Assembly: GCA_026416115.1 (NCBI GenBank)
Contig: JAOAFU010000054.1
Coordinates: forward strand, 1-35,619
Length of the DNA: 35,619 bases
From: Bacteroidales bacterium
Lineage (GTDB): Bacteria; Bacteroidota; Bacteroidia; Bacteroidales; DTGW01
Direction of reading: 5' to 3'
In this document: positions 26,500 through 35,619 of the stretch, piece by piece
Position numbering within the stretch: position 1 is the stretch's first letter
How the letters are laid out: each line of letters begins with the position of its first letter
Notes under the pieces: model-generated
The model's input: the letters and a program-made list of their open reading frames with translations, nothing else
Database searches by the model: none
What the model was told of the DNA's origin: nothing
Made by a program: the position numbers and the translations under genes

Positions 26500-27732
26500 T
26501 TACCCAGCATTTCTTAGTGCTTTGATACGTTGCAAAAGTGTTGGGTGGGAATAATGAAAAAACACATATACCGGATGTGGATTTACATTACTTAAGTTCT
26601 TTTCTGATAATTTTTTTAAAGCACTTATCAATGAATCGGCCATCCCAAAGAGCCGCACAAAACCGTCGGCTTGGTATTCGTTGCGACGCGATAACATATT
26701 TCCCAAAAGTCCTAAAACAGTACTAATAGGACTATACAATATACCAAAAACTAACAGACTTACGTGAACAGCCTGAGTTTTCACTCCTAAAGCTTCATTT
26801 AGCTTGGGATAATTAATAAATAACGAAAGGATGTACAAGGTAACACCCATCTGTAATAAAGAAAGTATTAATCCTATATAGTTATGTCGATGACGATAGT
26901 GGCCGATTTCATGAGCAATAACAGCAACAATTTCGTCGGTAGTTAACTGAGAAATTAAAGTATCATAAAGAACAATCCTTTTCTTATTACCCAAACCGGT
27001 AAAATAGGCATTTGATTTAGCACTACGCTTCGAACCATCTATAACATATATGTCTTTTATTTTAAAATCTGCCTTCTCTGCAAGGCGATTAATCGCATCT
27101 CGCAATTCACCATCGGGTAAAGGCGTTTGTTTATTAAATAAGGGTACAATTAATTGTGAATAAAACATGCTGATAAAAATTGAAAAAGCAGCATACAGCA
27201 ACCACAAATACAACCAAAACCATTCACCTACCTTATAGTAAAACCATATAAAGGCTCCCAATAAAAATCCTCCTATTATGGCACCCAACAAATACTCTTT
27301 TAACTTATCGATAACGAATAATCTAGGAGTTAGGCGATTAAAACCAAACTTTTCTTCAATAACAAAATTTGCATAAATTTCGAAAGGAATACCAATAAGA
27401 TCACTTGCAAAACTTAAAATCCCAAAAAATAATAATGCTATAAGCACAGGATTTTCTGTGATACGCCTGCATAATGAATCGACATAGGCAAATCCTTCAA
27501 AATATAACATAAGCAAAATGGTTGCTAATGAAATAAAAGCTGTAATGGAACCTAGCTTTTCGTAATGACGTTTATATTCAACCGACCTTGCGAAGGCAGC
27601 TTCGTCATACACATCTTTAAGCTCGTCGGGCAATACTTGTAATCGTTTACTAGAATTTAGCCACGACAAATATCGATCGAATAAAAAATTGAATATCAGT
27701 ATGAAATATATGATCCAAAGAATAGTATTCAT
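26500..27732 (-). CDS. M48-family (Ste24/CAAX protease-like) membrane metallopeptidase
   Basis: HEXXH motif AVIAHEIGHYRHRH, multiple TMs, SNAYFTGLGNKKRIVLYDTLI, NEYQADGFV. Confidence 0.93.
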   Translation of the reverse strand: MNTILWIIYFILIFNFLFDRYLSWLNSSKRLQVLPDELKDVYDEAAFARSVEYKRHYEKLGSITAFISLATILLMLYFEGFAYVDSLCRRITENPVLIALLFFGILSFASDLIGIPFEIYANFVIEEKFGFNRLTPRLFVIDKLKEYLLGAIIGGFLLGAFIWFYYKVGEWFWLYLWLLYAAFSIFISMFYSQLIVPLFNKQTPLPDGELRDAINRLAEKADFKIKDIYVIDGSKRSAKSNAYFTGLGNKKRIVLYDTLISQLTTDEIVAVIAHEIGHYRHRHNYIGLILSLLQMGVTLYILSLFINYPKLNEALGVKTQAVHVSLLVFGILYSPISTVLGLLGNMLSRRNEYQADGFVRLFGMADSLISALKKLSEKNLSNVNPHPVYVFFHYSHPTLLQRIKALRNAG

Positions 27733-27776
27733 CTTTATTGATATTTTTTTATAGTTTACGACCTATATCGTAATTG

Positions 27777-28748
27777 TCAAGGTTTTTCTAGCCGCTGTTT
27801 TATTTTTTTTCTTTTTTCAAGTAAACGAATGTACTCTTCGACATATTTTTTGTTTTTTATCAAAAAAGATTTGGCAGCCCAATCGAGTGCAGCATCAATA
27901 TTGTCGAAAACTTCAGAGGCAACTGCCATATTATAACAAGCTAAAGCAGCAAGCCGTTGGTTTTTACCATAAGCATATTTACGCCAAATTTCGATAGCCT
28001 CGATCCACTTATTTTGCTGAGCTAACTCCCAAGCCGTGTAAAAGTCCCAATTATTAGGAACCAATAAAAATCGTTGTTCGAGCAACCATAATGGGGCAAT
28101 ACGATCGGCATATTTCATACCGGCATAATAGCACGATTGAACAGCAGCTGTATGTAGACGAGGCATCTGATCGATTATTTCATCTTCCGAATTACCCGCA
28201 GCATCCCAGAACAAAGTATCTTTTTGTAAATAATCGTCTATGAATTTTGCCCTTTCAACATCATAAAACTTCCATAACGAAATGTTCTCGACAGATAATG
28301 TTCCATAATACCCATATTCGGGAGAAAAATGAATTTCAATAGGTTCGTTATATACAACTTGATAGTTTTCTAAAACTATTGCTGCCTCGGCCATACTGCT
28401 TTTTGCTATCGAAATAATAACAGAGGTATCGAGACTCAAAAATCTATCGGAATGAGTTTTATAGACGATTTTAGGTGTATCGGAGACCATCTCGAATTGA
28501 GGGGAAGTATGTACTTTCTGCAAAAGACCGCTAAAATAATTAGCTGTAAGGAGGCTATCGTCGGCACGAATACCAGAAGAATCGGAATTTAATCTTATAG
28601 CATGATTGATTAGCACAATCTTCTTTAACTGAGCAGGTAAATTAATTTGAGGTGGATTGAGTACCTGGATACTTATCGGTTCCATAAGCACACAACCCGA
28701 TAAGGAAAACAAAATCAGAAGAAAGAAAAGTGAGTAGTTTTTTTTCAT
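27777..28748 (-). CDS. Lipoprotein with TPR-like C-terminus (DUF6340-like)
   Basis: Lipobox LFSLSGCVLMEP; repeats near ...IEIWRKYAYGKNQRLAALACYNMAVASEVFDNIDAALDWAAKS; DUF call from memory. Confidence 0.7.
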   Translation of the reverse strand: MKKNYSLFFLLILFSLSGCVLMEPISIQVLNPPQINLPAQLKKIVLINHAIRLNSDSSGIRADDSLLTANYFSGLLQKVHTSPQFEMVSDTPKIVYKTHSDRFLSLDTSVIISIAKSSMAEAAIVLENYQVVYNEPIEIHFSPEYGYYGTLSVENISLWKFYDVERAKFIDDYLQKDTLFWDAAGNSEDEIIDQMPRLHTAAVQSCYYAGMKYADRIAPLWLLEQRFLLVPNNWDFYTAWELAQQNKWIEAIEIWRKYAYGKNQRLAALACYNMAVASEVFDNIDAALDWAAKSFLIKNKKYVEEYIRLLEKRKKIKQRLEKP

Positions 28749-28755
28749 TTTAGCT

Positions 28756-28797
28756 AAAAAGCTGCTGCTCAGAGCAAATAAAACTATGAGCAGCAGT
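28756..28797 (-). terminator. Terminator for fabG
   Basis: Minus strand CTGCTGCTC-N17-GAGCAGCAG followed by CTTTTT. Confidence 0.7.
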
Positions 28798-28815
28798 ATT
28801 GATAAGAAAAAAATA

Positions 28816-29562
28816 TTATGTGTTCATTCCGCCACAAACATTAATTACCTGACCGCTTACATAAGAAGAGAGATCGGACGCCAAGAAAAGAGCAACATTA
28901 GCAACATCGTCAGGAGTACCACCACGACGTAATGGAATATTTTGCAACCATGCGTTACGCTGATCTTCAGGTAATTTGGCAGTCATATCGGTAATAATAA
29001 AACCGGGAGCGATAGCATTGCAACGTATATTACGAGAACCCAATTCCTTGGCTACCGACTTGGTTAATCCAATTAACCCAGCTTTAGATGCCGAATAATT
29101 GGCCTGGCCAGCATTTCCCGATACGCCGACGACCGAACTCATATTGATAATGCTACCTCCTTTCCTTCGAAGCATGGTATTGAGTACAGCTTTTGTGAAA
29201 TTAAAAGCCGACTTTAAATTTACCGTAATTACTGTATCCCACTGTTCTTCTGTCATTCTAAGCAAAAGAGTGTCGCGAGTAATGCCAGCATTGTTAACCA
29301 GAATATCGACCCCTCCGAAGTCGGCAACAATCTGGTCAACAGTCTTTTGTGTTTCGTCAAAAAGTGCAGCATTTGAAGCATAAGCTTTGGCTTTTATTCC
29401 CATAGCATTGAGTTCGGCCTCAAATGCTTTTACATTGTCATCATAAATTAAATCGGTAATAGCCACATGGGCACCCTCAGAGGCAAATTTCAGCGCAATT
29501 GCTTTGCCAATTCCTCTAGCTCCTCCGGTAATAATGGCAACTTTTCCTTCCAGTAACTTCAT
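28816..29562 (-). CDS. fabG: 3-oxoacyl-[acyl-carrier-protein] reductase
   Basis: Rossmann TGGARGIGKAIALKFASEGAHV, NNAGITRDTLLLRM, catalytic S...YSASKAGLIGLTKSVAKELGSRNIRCNAIAPGFI. Confidence 0.95.
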   Translation of the reverse strand: MKLLEGKVAIITGGARGIGKAIALKFASEGAHVAITDLIYDDNVKAFEAELNAMGIKAKAYASNAALFDETQKTVDQIVADFGGVDILVNNAGITRDTLLLRMTEEQWDTVITVNLKSAFNFTKAVLNTMLRRKGGSIINMSSVVGVSGNAGQANYSASKAGLIGLTKSVAKELGSRNIRCNAIAPGFIITDMTAKLPEDQRNAWLQNIPLRRGGTPDDVANVALFLASDLSSYVSGQVINVCGGMNT

Positions 29563-29580
29563 TCGTCATTTGTTTTTTTT

Positions 29581-29666
29581 CAAAGGCTCGATGTACCCAC
29601 ACGTCCCTTTATAACAAAGTAGGGATTTTCACATCGACCTTTGGGTTATACATTATTCATGTGGGT
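29581..29666 (-). ncRNA. Candidate cis-regulatory RNA (H-type pseudoknot) in the fabG 5' leader
   Basis: CAAAGGUCGAUGU pairs with ACAUCGAGCCUUUG (13 bp, one bulged G); ACCCACAUG (29666-29658) pairs with loop-side CGUGUGGGU (29603-29595); internal UCCCU/AGGGA hairpin. Confidence 0.5.
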
Positions 29667-29683
29667 TGTTAAACTTTGACAAG

Positions 29684-29714
29684 CAAAGTAAATAAAACTT
29701 GTTCAAAACGCAAA
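29684..29714 (-). promoter_or_regulatory. Candidate fabG promoter
   Basis: Minus strand TTTG (29714-29711)-N19-TTACTTTG (29691-29684); predicted start just upstream of the pseudoknot. Confidence 0.6.
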
Positions 29715-29789
29715 AAACTCCTTTTGTTATACCTTACATAAAATTTTTGTGTAATTTTAGTCAAAATTTTCGATACAAATTTTTTTCTC

Positions 29790-31790
29790 ATGAAATTAAG
29801 GATTGATTCACTAAAAGCTCTGTTGGAGTCATCTAAAATCTTTTTTACCAAATGCTTCGATCTGCTTCAATTTATTTTTACATTTAAGTGGCGAAATCGC
29901 TTTCTTAAGGGAAAAAGCTTTCGATTTAAGTTCATATTTTATATAACAGCCATAACCGTTATTATTTACCTAACTATAGGTATAGTAATAATTCAGAAGG
30001 TTAGAATGCAAATGTATGAAAATGCGAAGAAAGAAGTCAAACTAAAAAGCGACAAATATGCAAAGCAACTTACTTTCGAAATGTCGTCGTACTTAAACCA
30101 GGCAATTGGCATGGCCAAGGTTTTTGAATCAAACCTCTTAATCGAAAGTAATATTAAAAAGGAAATATATAAAAATACATTACGACAAACCTTATCCACT
30201 TCTCCAAATCTGCTGGCTGCATGGCTGAACGTGCAATTATACACGCTCGACAAACAATGGAAAGCCGATTACGGTCGGTTGCGCTTTACATACTATCGTA
30301 CCGATGGTAGCATAGCTTTTCAACAAGACAAACTCGACACTTTAAACCATAACTATGCAGGTGACTATTATAAAATATGTAAGAAAGGCTACATCGAATT
30401 TTCCCCTCCCTATTTCGATTATTATGGACATGATTCGACACATAAAATTTTAATGACCAGTATATGCGTGCCCCTTTTCGATTCAACAAGTCGTGTATGG
30501 GGTTTAGTGGGCGTCGATATTGGCATGGAAAAGTTTAGTCAATATCTGCCTTCAGAACAAGAACTTCCCGGAAGTCAGACAATGATTGTTGTTGATGATG
30601 GCACAATAGTTGTTCACAGCGACTCATCGAAAACAGGCACTAATTTTTTTTCACTTTGTCCCGATTTAATGAAAAACCCTTCAACATGGGACAGTATCAA
30701 ATCTCAATCGGGTTTAACAGAAATCTTCTCGAAAGTAAACAAAAGGAAAATGCATGGTTTCATTTATCCATTAAGGCTCAATGATAAAAGTAATATATGG
30801 TCGATGGTCATACTTATCCCTCACACGTACCTTTATAGAGAAGCAAATCGTTTTACAATATTTGCAATTATTATTAGTATACTAGGACTGTCGGTACTGG
30901 TCTATTTTGTATATATGTTTACCGATTTTCTATCACGACCGCTGGATGCCAGTATACGTTTTGCTAAGCAGCTTAGTGAAGGAAATTTAACGGCCAATAT
31001 AGAGCTTGATCGAGACGACGAATTGGGTCATCTGGCTATGGCACTTAAACAAATGGCTAAAAATTTAAAAGAAATGGTAAAAGAAGTGGAGGAGGGTTCT
31101 TTGTTACTTGGGAAAACAGCTAAATCCCTGTCATTAAGTTCAAAATCAATGCTCTCAGCCTCTTATCAGCAATTCGATACTACAAAAAAAGTTAACGAGC
31201 ACGTCGGTGAAATTATTGCTTTCATTCAACAAAATAATGCTACTTCGAGCGAAGCTGAAAAAGTAGCTAAGGAAGCAGCTATGAAAATTAGACAAAGTGT
31301 TCGAATGTCGTCCAAAGCCTCAGCAAGTATGCATTTTATTACCGATAAAATTGCAGCAATTAACGAAATTTCGATGCAGACAAACATATTGGCACTTAAT
31401 GCTGCAGTTGAGGCCGCTCGTGCAGGAGAATATGGCAAAGGGTTTGCAGTTGTTGCCGCCGAGGTACGTCGCCTGGCCGAACGCAGTGCTCAAGTCTCGA
31501 CCGAAATAACAGAACTTTTACTCCAGAGTCAATCCGATACCGAAGCTGCTGGGAACATGCTCGACCAAACTATTCCTCAAATCGAAAAAAATACCCTACT
31601 CATTCAAAAAATCATAGAGCAACACCGAAATCAAAACGAGAAACTTAACGAAATTAATATTTCAATGGATAGGCTTAACGATGTTACTAAAACAAACAAC
31701 GATAGTGCTAAGAACATGGCTGTTTTCTCGGAAGAGATTGAAGAACAAGCCGAAAAATTAAGAAAACTACTAGCAAAATTTAAAACTTAA
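29790..31790 (+). CDS. Methyl-accepting chemotaxis protein with periplasmic Cache-like sensor, HAMP and signalling domain
   Basis: Two TMs around a Cache-like domain; HAMP region; conserved tip [42 protein letters not shown]. Confidence 0.94.
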   Translation: MKLRIDSLKALLESSKIFFTKCFDLLQFIFTFKWRNRFLKGKSFRFKFIFYITAITVIIYLTIGIVIIQKVRMQMYENAKKEVKLKSDKYAKQLTFEMSSYLNQAIGMAKVFESNLLIESNIKKEIYKNTLRQTLSTSPNLLAAWLNVQLYTLDKQWKADYGRLRFTYYRTDGSIAFQQDKLDTLNHNYAGDYYKICKKGYIEFSPPYFDYYGHDSTHKILMTSICVPLFDSTSRVWGLVGVDIGMEKFSQYLPSEQELPGSQTMIVVDDGTIVVHSDSSKTGTNFFSLCPDLMKNPSTWDSIKSQSGLTEIFSKVNKRKMHGFIYPLRLNDKSNIWSMVILIPHTYLYREANRFTIFAIIISILGLSVLVYFVYMFTDFLSRPLDASIRFAKQLSEGNLTANIELDRDDELGHLAMALKQMAKNLKEMVKEVEEGSLLLGKTAKSLSLSSKSMLSASYQQFDTTKKVNEHVGEIIAFIQQNNATSSEAEKVAKEAAMKIRQSVRMSSKASASMHFITDKIAAINEISMQTNILALNAAVEAARAGEYGKGFAVVAAEVRRLAERSAQVSTEITELLLQSQSDTEAAGNMLDQTIPQIEKNTLLIQKIIEQHRNQNEKLNEINISMDRLNDVTKTNNDSAKNMAVFSEEIEEQAEKLRKLLAKFKT

Positions 31791-31862
31791 TAAGTTCCTA
31801 ATAGTTTTTCCCAAAATATCTCTATACGAAAAGAGAAATAAAAAACTCTAAAACTTAATGGT

Positions 31863-34484
31863 ATGAAAACTGTTCTAACCTGTTCAATGTTTATCTTTTC
31901 GTTTTTATCCATTTTCTCACAAAATCTCGACTATAAGAATCCTTCTCTATCCTTTGAGGAAAGAGCAGAAATTTTAGTACAGCAGATGACCCTAGATGAA
32001 AAAATATCGCAAATGACAGACGTTGCTGCTGCAATTCCCCGACTCGATATTCCTGCATATAACTGGTGGAATGAGGGATTACATGGTGTAGCCAGAGCAG
32101 GAATTGCTACTGTTTTTCCACAAGCCATTGGTTTGGCCGCAACTTTCGACGACTCGCTTATGTTTAAAATTGCTACCATAATTTCCAACGAATTTAGAGC
32201 AAAATATAACGATGCTATATCTAAAGGTAATCGGGCTCGCTATTACGGGCTAACAGTTTGGTCGCCCAATATTAATATCTTTCGTGACCCACGTTGGGGA
32301 AGAGGCCAGGAAACCTATGGCGAAGATCCATACCTGACTAGTCGAATGGGGGTAATGTTTGTAAAAGGGCTTCAGGGAGATCATCCAAAATATTTCAAAA
32401 CTATTGCTACCCCTAAACATTATGTCGTACATAGTGGACCGGAAAAATTGCGACACGTTTTCGATGTGGATGTTAGCGAATACGATTTTCTCGATACCTA
32501 TACACCTGCTTTCAAAGCTTGTGTTGAAGAAGGCAAAGCCTTCTCAGTAATGGGAGCTTATAATCGTTTCAGAGGAAAATCCTGTAGTGCAAGCGATACC
32601 TTACTTAACACTTTACTTCGTAAAAAGTGGGGGTTTCAGGGTTATGTAGTATCCGACTGCGATGCAATTGCCGACATATATCAGACACACAAGATTGTTG
32701 CAACGCCCGAAGAGGCAGCTGCACTCGGAGTACGAAATGGTTGTGACCTTAATTGTGGAGATACATACAAATATCTAAAAAAAGCAGTTGAGCAAAAATT
32801 AATTACTGAAGAAGAAATTAATAGAGCAGTGAAAAGGTTAATGATTGCAAGATTACGCTTGGGAATGTTCGATCCCAAAGGAAGCTGCCCTTACGATACC
32901 TTAACTCTTGCAAGTGTTGACAATACACAAAACAGAGCAATGGCGCTCCTTGCGGCTCAAAAATCGATTGTTTTACTTAAAAATGATAATAAAACCCTAC
33001 CTCTCAATCGAAAATTGATAAAAAAGATTGCAGTTGTTGGTCCAAATGCCAACAATCCCATGGTTATGTTCGGAAACTATAATGGTTTTCCCTCGTATAG
33101 CTATACACCATATCAAGGCATTTCCAAAACAGTTTTTCAAAAAACATCTGTATATTACCATCCACTTAACGGATGGGTTAGTTCAGAACCCGAATATCTC
33201 CCCGTACCCTCCAGTTTATTCGAGTTTGATGGGAAAAAAGGACTAAAAGTAGATGTTTTCAACAATACCCAGCTAAAAGGTGAACCTATTTATAGTGGAG
33301 TCGATACCACAATTATGTATTCGTGGTATGCAACTCCACCCTATCCTAATGTCCCAGCAAACAATGTTTCAGTCCGTTGGACCGGAAAAATTGTACCGCC
33401 TGCCGATGGAACCTATTCTTTTGCATTTACTGGAGACGATGGATATAGAATATGGGTTGACGGAAAAATTGTTGCAGAACAGTGGAAAGATCAAGCACCC
33501 TATACCAGCACTTTTCAACTGAAATTACAAAAAGATAGAAAGCAAGACATTGTGATAGAGTACTATCAATCGCTACATGGAGCAGTAGCCGAATTTAAAT
33601 GGAACCAATATTCGGAGAAAGACATTGATGAAGCTATCAAAAAAGCTGGTGAATGCGATGTGATTGTATATGTTGGAGGGCTCTCCCCTACATTGGAAGG
33701 AGAAGAAATGCCTGTTAATTTAACGGGGTTCGACGGTGGTGACCGAACTCAGATAGAACTACCTGCTATTCAAACCCAAATGCTTAAACGGCTGAAAAAA
33801 ACTGGCAAACCTGTAATTCTTGTACTTATGGCAGGAAGCGCATTATCGATTAACTGGGAAAACGAAAACCTCGATGCCATCGTCATGGCGTGGTATCCGG
33901 GTCAGGAAGGAGGTACAGCAATCGCTAGTGTCCTTTTTGGCGATTATAATCCTGGTGGTCGATTACCTGTTACCTTTTATGCTTCAACCAACCAATTACC
34001 ATCTTTCGACAACTACAGTATGAAAAATCGTACCTATAGGTATTTTACTGGCAAACCGTTATATCCTTTTGGCTATGGTTTAAGTTACACAAACTTTACC
34101 TATTCCGATTTGAAAATCCCATCGACTTCCGATACAAAAGAAAAAATTAAAGTTACGGTAACTGTTCAAAACGCGGGAGGACGAGCAGGCGACGAAGTAG
34201 TGCAACTTTACGTTAAACATCCCACTGCAAATATACCCGTGCCTATCCATGCTCTAAAAGGTTTTAAAAGAGTTTTTCTCAAAGCTGGCGACAAAAAAAC
34301 AGTTACCTTTGAACTTGAGGCTAAAGATCTGGCCATTCTCGACAAGCAGAATCGATGGTTTGTAAAACCCGGAGATATTGATATTTTTGTGGGAGGTCAA
34401 CAACCTAATCCAAAATTGATAAAAGAAGGAAAAATACTTTCAGGAACAATTACCCTTACTGGCGACAATTTTTATTTGGAATAG
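31863..34484 (+). CDS. Glycoside hydrolase family 3 (beta-xylosidase/beta-glucosidase-like) with inserted PA14 domain
   Basis: NWWNEGLHGVARAG, FRDPRWGRGQETYGEDPYL, KHYVVHSGPE, GYVVSDCDAI; PA14-like VRWTGKIVPPADGTYSFAFTGDDGYRIWVDGK; C-terminal Fn3-like. Confidence 0.93.
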   Translation: MKTVLTCSMFIFSFLSIFSQNLDYKNPSLSFEERAEILVQQMTLDEKISQMTDVAAAIPRLDIPAYNWWNEGLHGVARAGIATVFPQAIGLAATFDDSLMFKIATIISNEFRAKYNDAISKGNRARYYGLTVWSPNINIFRDPRWGRGQETYGEDPYLTSRMGVMFVKGLQGDHPKYFKTIATPKHYVVHSGPEKLRHVFDVDVSEYDFLDTYTPAFKACVEEGKAFSVMGAYNRFRGKSCSASDTLLNTLLRKKWGFQGYVVSDCDAIADIYQTHKIVATPEEAAALGVRNGCDLNCGDTYKYLKKAVEQKLITEEEINRAVKRLMIARLRLGMFDPKGSCPYDTLTLASVDNTQNRAMALLAAQKSIVLLKNDNKTLPLNRKLIKKIAVVGPNANNPMVMFGNYNGFPSYSYTPYQGISKTVFQKTSVYYHPLNGWVSSEPEYLPVPSSLFEFDGKKGLKVDVFNNTQLKGEPIYSGVDTTIMYSWYATPPYPNVPANNVSVRWTGKIVPPADGTYSFAFTGDDGYRIWVDGKIVAEQWKDQAPYTSTFQLKLQKDRKQDIVIEYYQSLHGAVAEFKWNQYSEKDIDEAIKKAGECDVIVYVGGLSPTLEGEEMPVNLTGFDGGDRTQIELPAIQTQMLKRLKKTGKPVILVLMAGSALSINWENENLDAIVMAWYPGQEGGTAIASVLFGDYNPGGRLPVTFYASTNQLPSFDNYSMKNRTYRYFTGKPLYPFGYGLSYTNFTYSDLKIPSTSDTKEKIKVTVTVQNAGGRAGDEVVQLYVKHPTANIPVPIHALKGFKRVFLKAGDKKTVTFELEAKDLAILDKQNRWFVKPGDIDIFVGGQQPNPKLIKEGKILSGTITLTGDNFYLE

Positions 34485-34538
34485 GATAAGATTTGGTATT
34501 AGGAATAGTTATTCGATAACTTGTTAGCAACCAGTAAA

Positions 34539-34582
34539 ATACATGCAAAGAGACGCTTCATAGAGCGTCTCTTTGCATGTAT
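34539..34582. repeat. Perfect 19-bp inverted repeat/hairpin
   Basis: ATACATGCAAAGAGACGCT-TCATAG-AGCGTCTCTTTGCATGTAT. Confidence 0.8.
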
Positions 34583-34869
34583 AGATAGACAGATACACCA
34601 CTTTTTAACTAAGATACTTAGAAAAATAGAAAGTCCCATTTTTAAGAATATATTATTTGAGACAGTAAATAAGAGATATACAAGTTTCAAAATAATTAGA
34701 GAAACGAAAACCATACCCCATTTTTACACAATTTTTCCCCATAGGTTGTGAAAGAATTAAATAGTTTTGTAAATGAAACTTTTGTTTAGAAAATTAAGTA
34801 AAAGTTTTGATAGAATTTTTCGAAAATAGTCGTAAACTTCACTAGAGAATATAACTAAAAAAAGATAAA

Positions 34870-35619
34870 ATGAGGCGTTATACATTAATTTTCACAGGAT
34901 TTCTGCTATTACTTTTAACAGCTTGTGAGAAAAAAGCAGAAATGAAAATTGCGTTGATGTTTCCATACACAACATCGGCACGAATGCAGTTTGAAGAAAA
35001 GTATTTCAAAGCAAAAGCAGCCGAACTGAACTGCGAAGCTATAATTGCCGATGCGAAAAACGATGAAGTTCTACAACGCCAACAAGCAATAGAGTTGCTT
35101 AATCAAGGAGTAAAAGTACTTGTGGTAATGGCTGTAAATGCCTACACAGCAGCTGAAATTGTACGAGAAGCCCATAATAAAGGGGCTTATGTAATTGGAT
35201 ACGACCGACTTATTTTTAATTCGGATCTTGATTTTTACATATCCCACAACAATTACAATGTAGGCAAATTGATGGCTGAATATGCACTAAAATACAAACC
35301 TAACGGGAAGTATCTCCTTTTAGGGGGTGACAAAAGTGACCGAAATGCTATTTTTGTTAAAACCGGTCAGCTCGATGCCTTAAGAAATGCTGTAAATGCA
35401 GGAAATGTAAAAATTATACTCGACGTATATGTCGATGAATGGTTACCAATTAACGCCTATCATATTATGAAAGAATATCTGCAACTTTCATCCTATGATG
35501 TACCGGATGTTGTCTTAACATCCTACGATGGTTTAGCCTATGCTGCACGTCAAGCCATCGATGAGGCAGGTATAACACAAGAGGTTATTATAACCGGGCA
35601 AGATGCCGAACCTCAGGCA
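34870..35619 (+). CDS. Periplasmic sugar-binding lipoprotein, XylF/type-1 PBP-like (partial, runs off window)
   Basis: Open for 250 codons to the window end: MRRYTLIFTGFLLLLLTACEKKAEMKIALMFPYTTSARMQFEEKYFKAKAAELNCEAIIADAKNDEVLQRQQAIELLNQGVKVLVVMAVNAYTAAEIVREAHNKGAYVIGYDRLIFNSDLDFYISHNNYNVGKLMAEYAL; lipobox LLLTAC; absent from the ORF track because no stop is reached. Confidence 0.88.
   Translation, partial: MRRYTLIFTGFLLLLLTACEKKAEMKIALMFPYTTSARMQFEEKYFKAKAAELNCEAIIADAKNDEVLQRQQAIELLNQGVKVLVVMAVNAYTAAEIVREAHNKGAYVIGYDRLIFNSDLDFYISHNNYNVGKLMAEYALKYKPNGKYLLLGGDKSDRNAIFVKTGQLDALRNAVNAGNVKIILDVYVDEWLPINAYHIMKEYLQLSSYDVPDVVLTSYDGLAYAARQAIDEAGITQEVIITGQDAEPQA

Noticed and set aside
34521-34751. 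76-aa plus-strand ORF and 71-aa minus-strand ORF across the 19-bp hairpin
   Set aside because: Both contain the same hairpin-encoded peptide (HAKRR..ERLFACI / HAKRRSMKRLFACI), an artefact of translating a palindrome
1-35619. CRISPR array, prophage, transposon or defence island
   Set aside because: No regularly spaced direct repeats, no Cas, transposase, integrase, restriction or toxin-antitoxin signatures seen in the ORFs

Overview
This 35.6 kb window looks like an ordinary chromosomal region from a Bacteroidales-type member of the Bacteroidota. Genes are AT-rich with few Shine-Dalgarno sites, and several candidate promoters match the TTTG-N19-TAnnTTTG pattern. I see no CRISPR array, transposase, integrase, phage module or recognisable defence island. 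In order, the window holds: a four-gene leftward set of secreted/outer-membrane proteins including a DUF6175-like protein; a GT2 glycosyltransferase and an OmpH/Skp-like protein; a PduO-type cobalamin adenosyltransferase; a DUF2795-like protein; a FeoA-FeoB fusion with its Cys-rich partner; an RRM protein; ornithine carbamoyltransferase; ArgS; a CBS-less KpsF-type isomerase; GreA; a Rieske-like lipoprotein lacking the usual His ligands; an NtrC/NtrX-type regulator with no HTH; Maf; HisIE and HisF flanking a DUF4105 protein; a FusA2/EF-G2-type EF-G paralog; a TPR protein; tRNA-Gly(CCC) and tRNA-Thr(CGT); an M48 protease; a DUF6340-like lipoprotein; FabG; a methyl-accepting chemotaxis protein; a GH3-PA14 glycosidase; and a XylF-like sugar-binding lipoprotein cut by the window edge. 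The most novel signal is in the fabG 5' leader. It can fold into a compact H-type pseudoknot just downstream of a well-matched promoter, which makes it a candidate cis-regulatory RNA. All family calls come from reading motifs; no database search was run.
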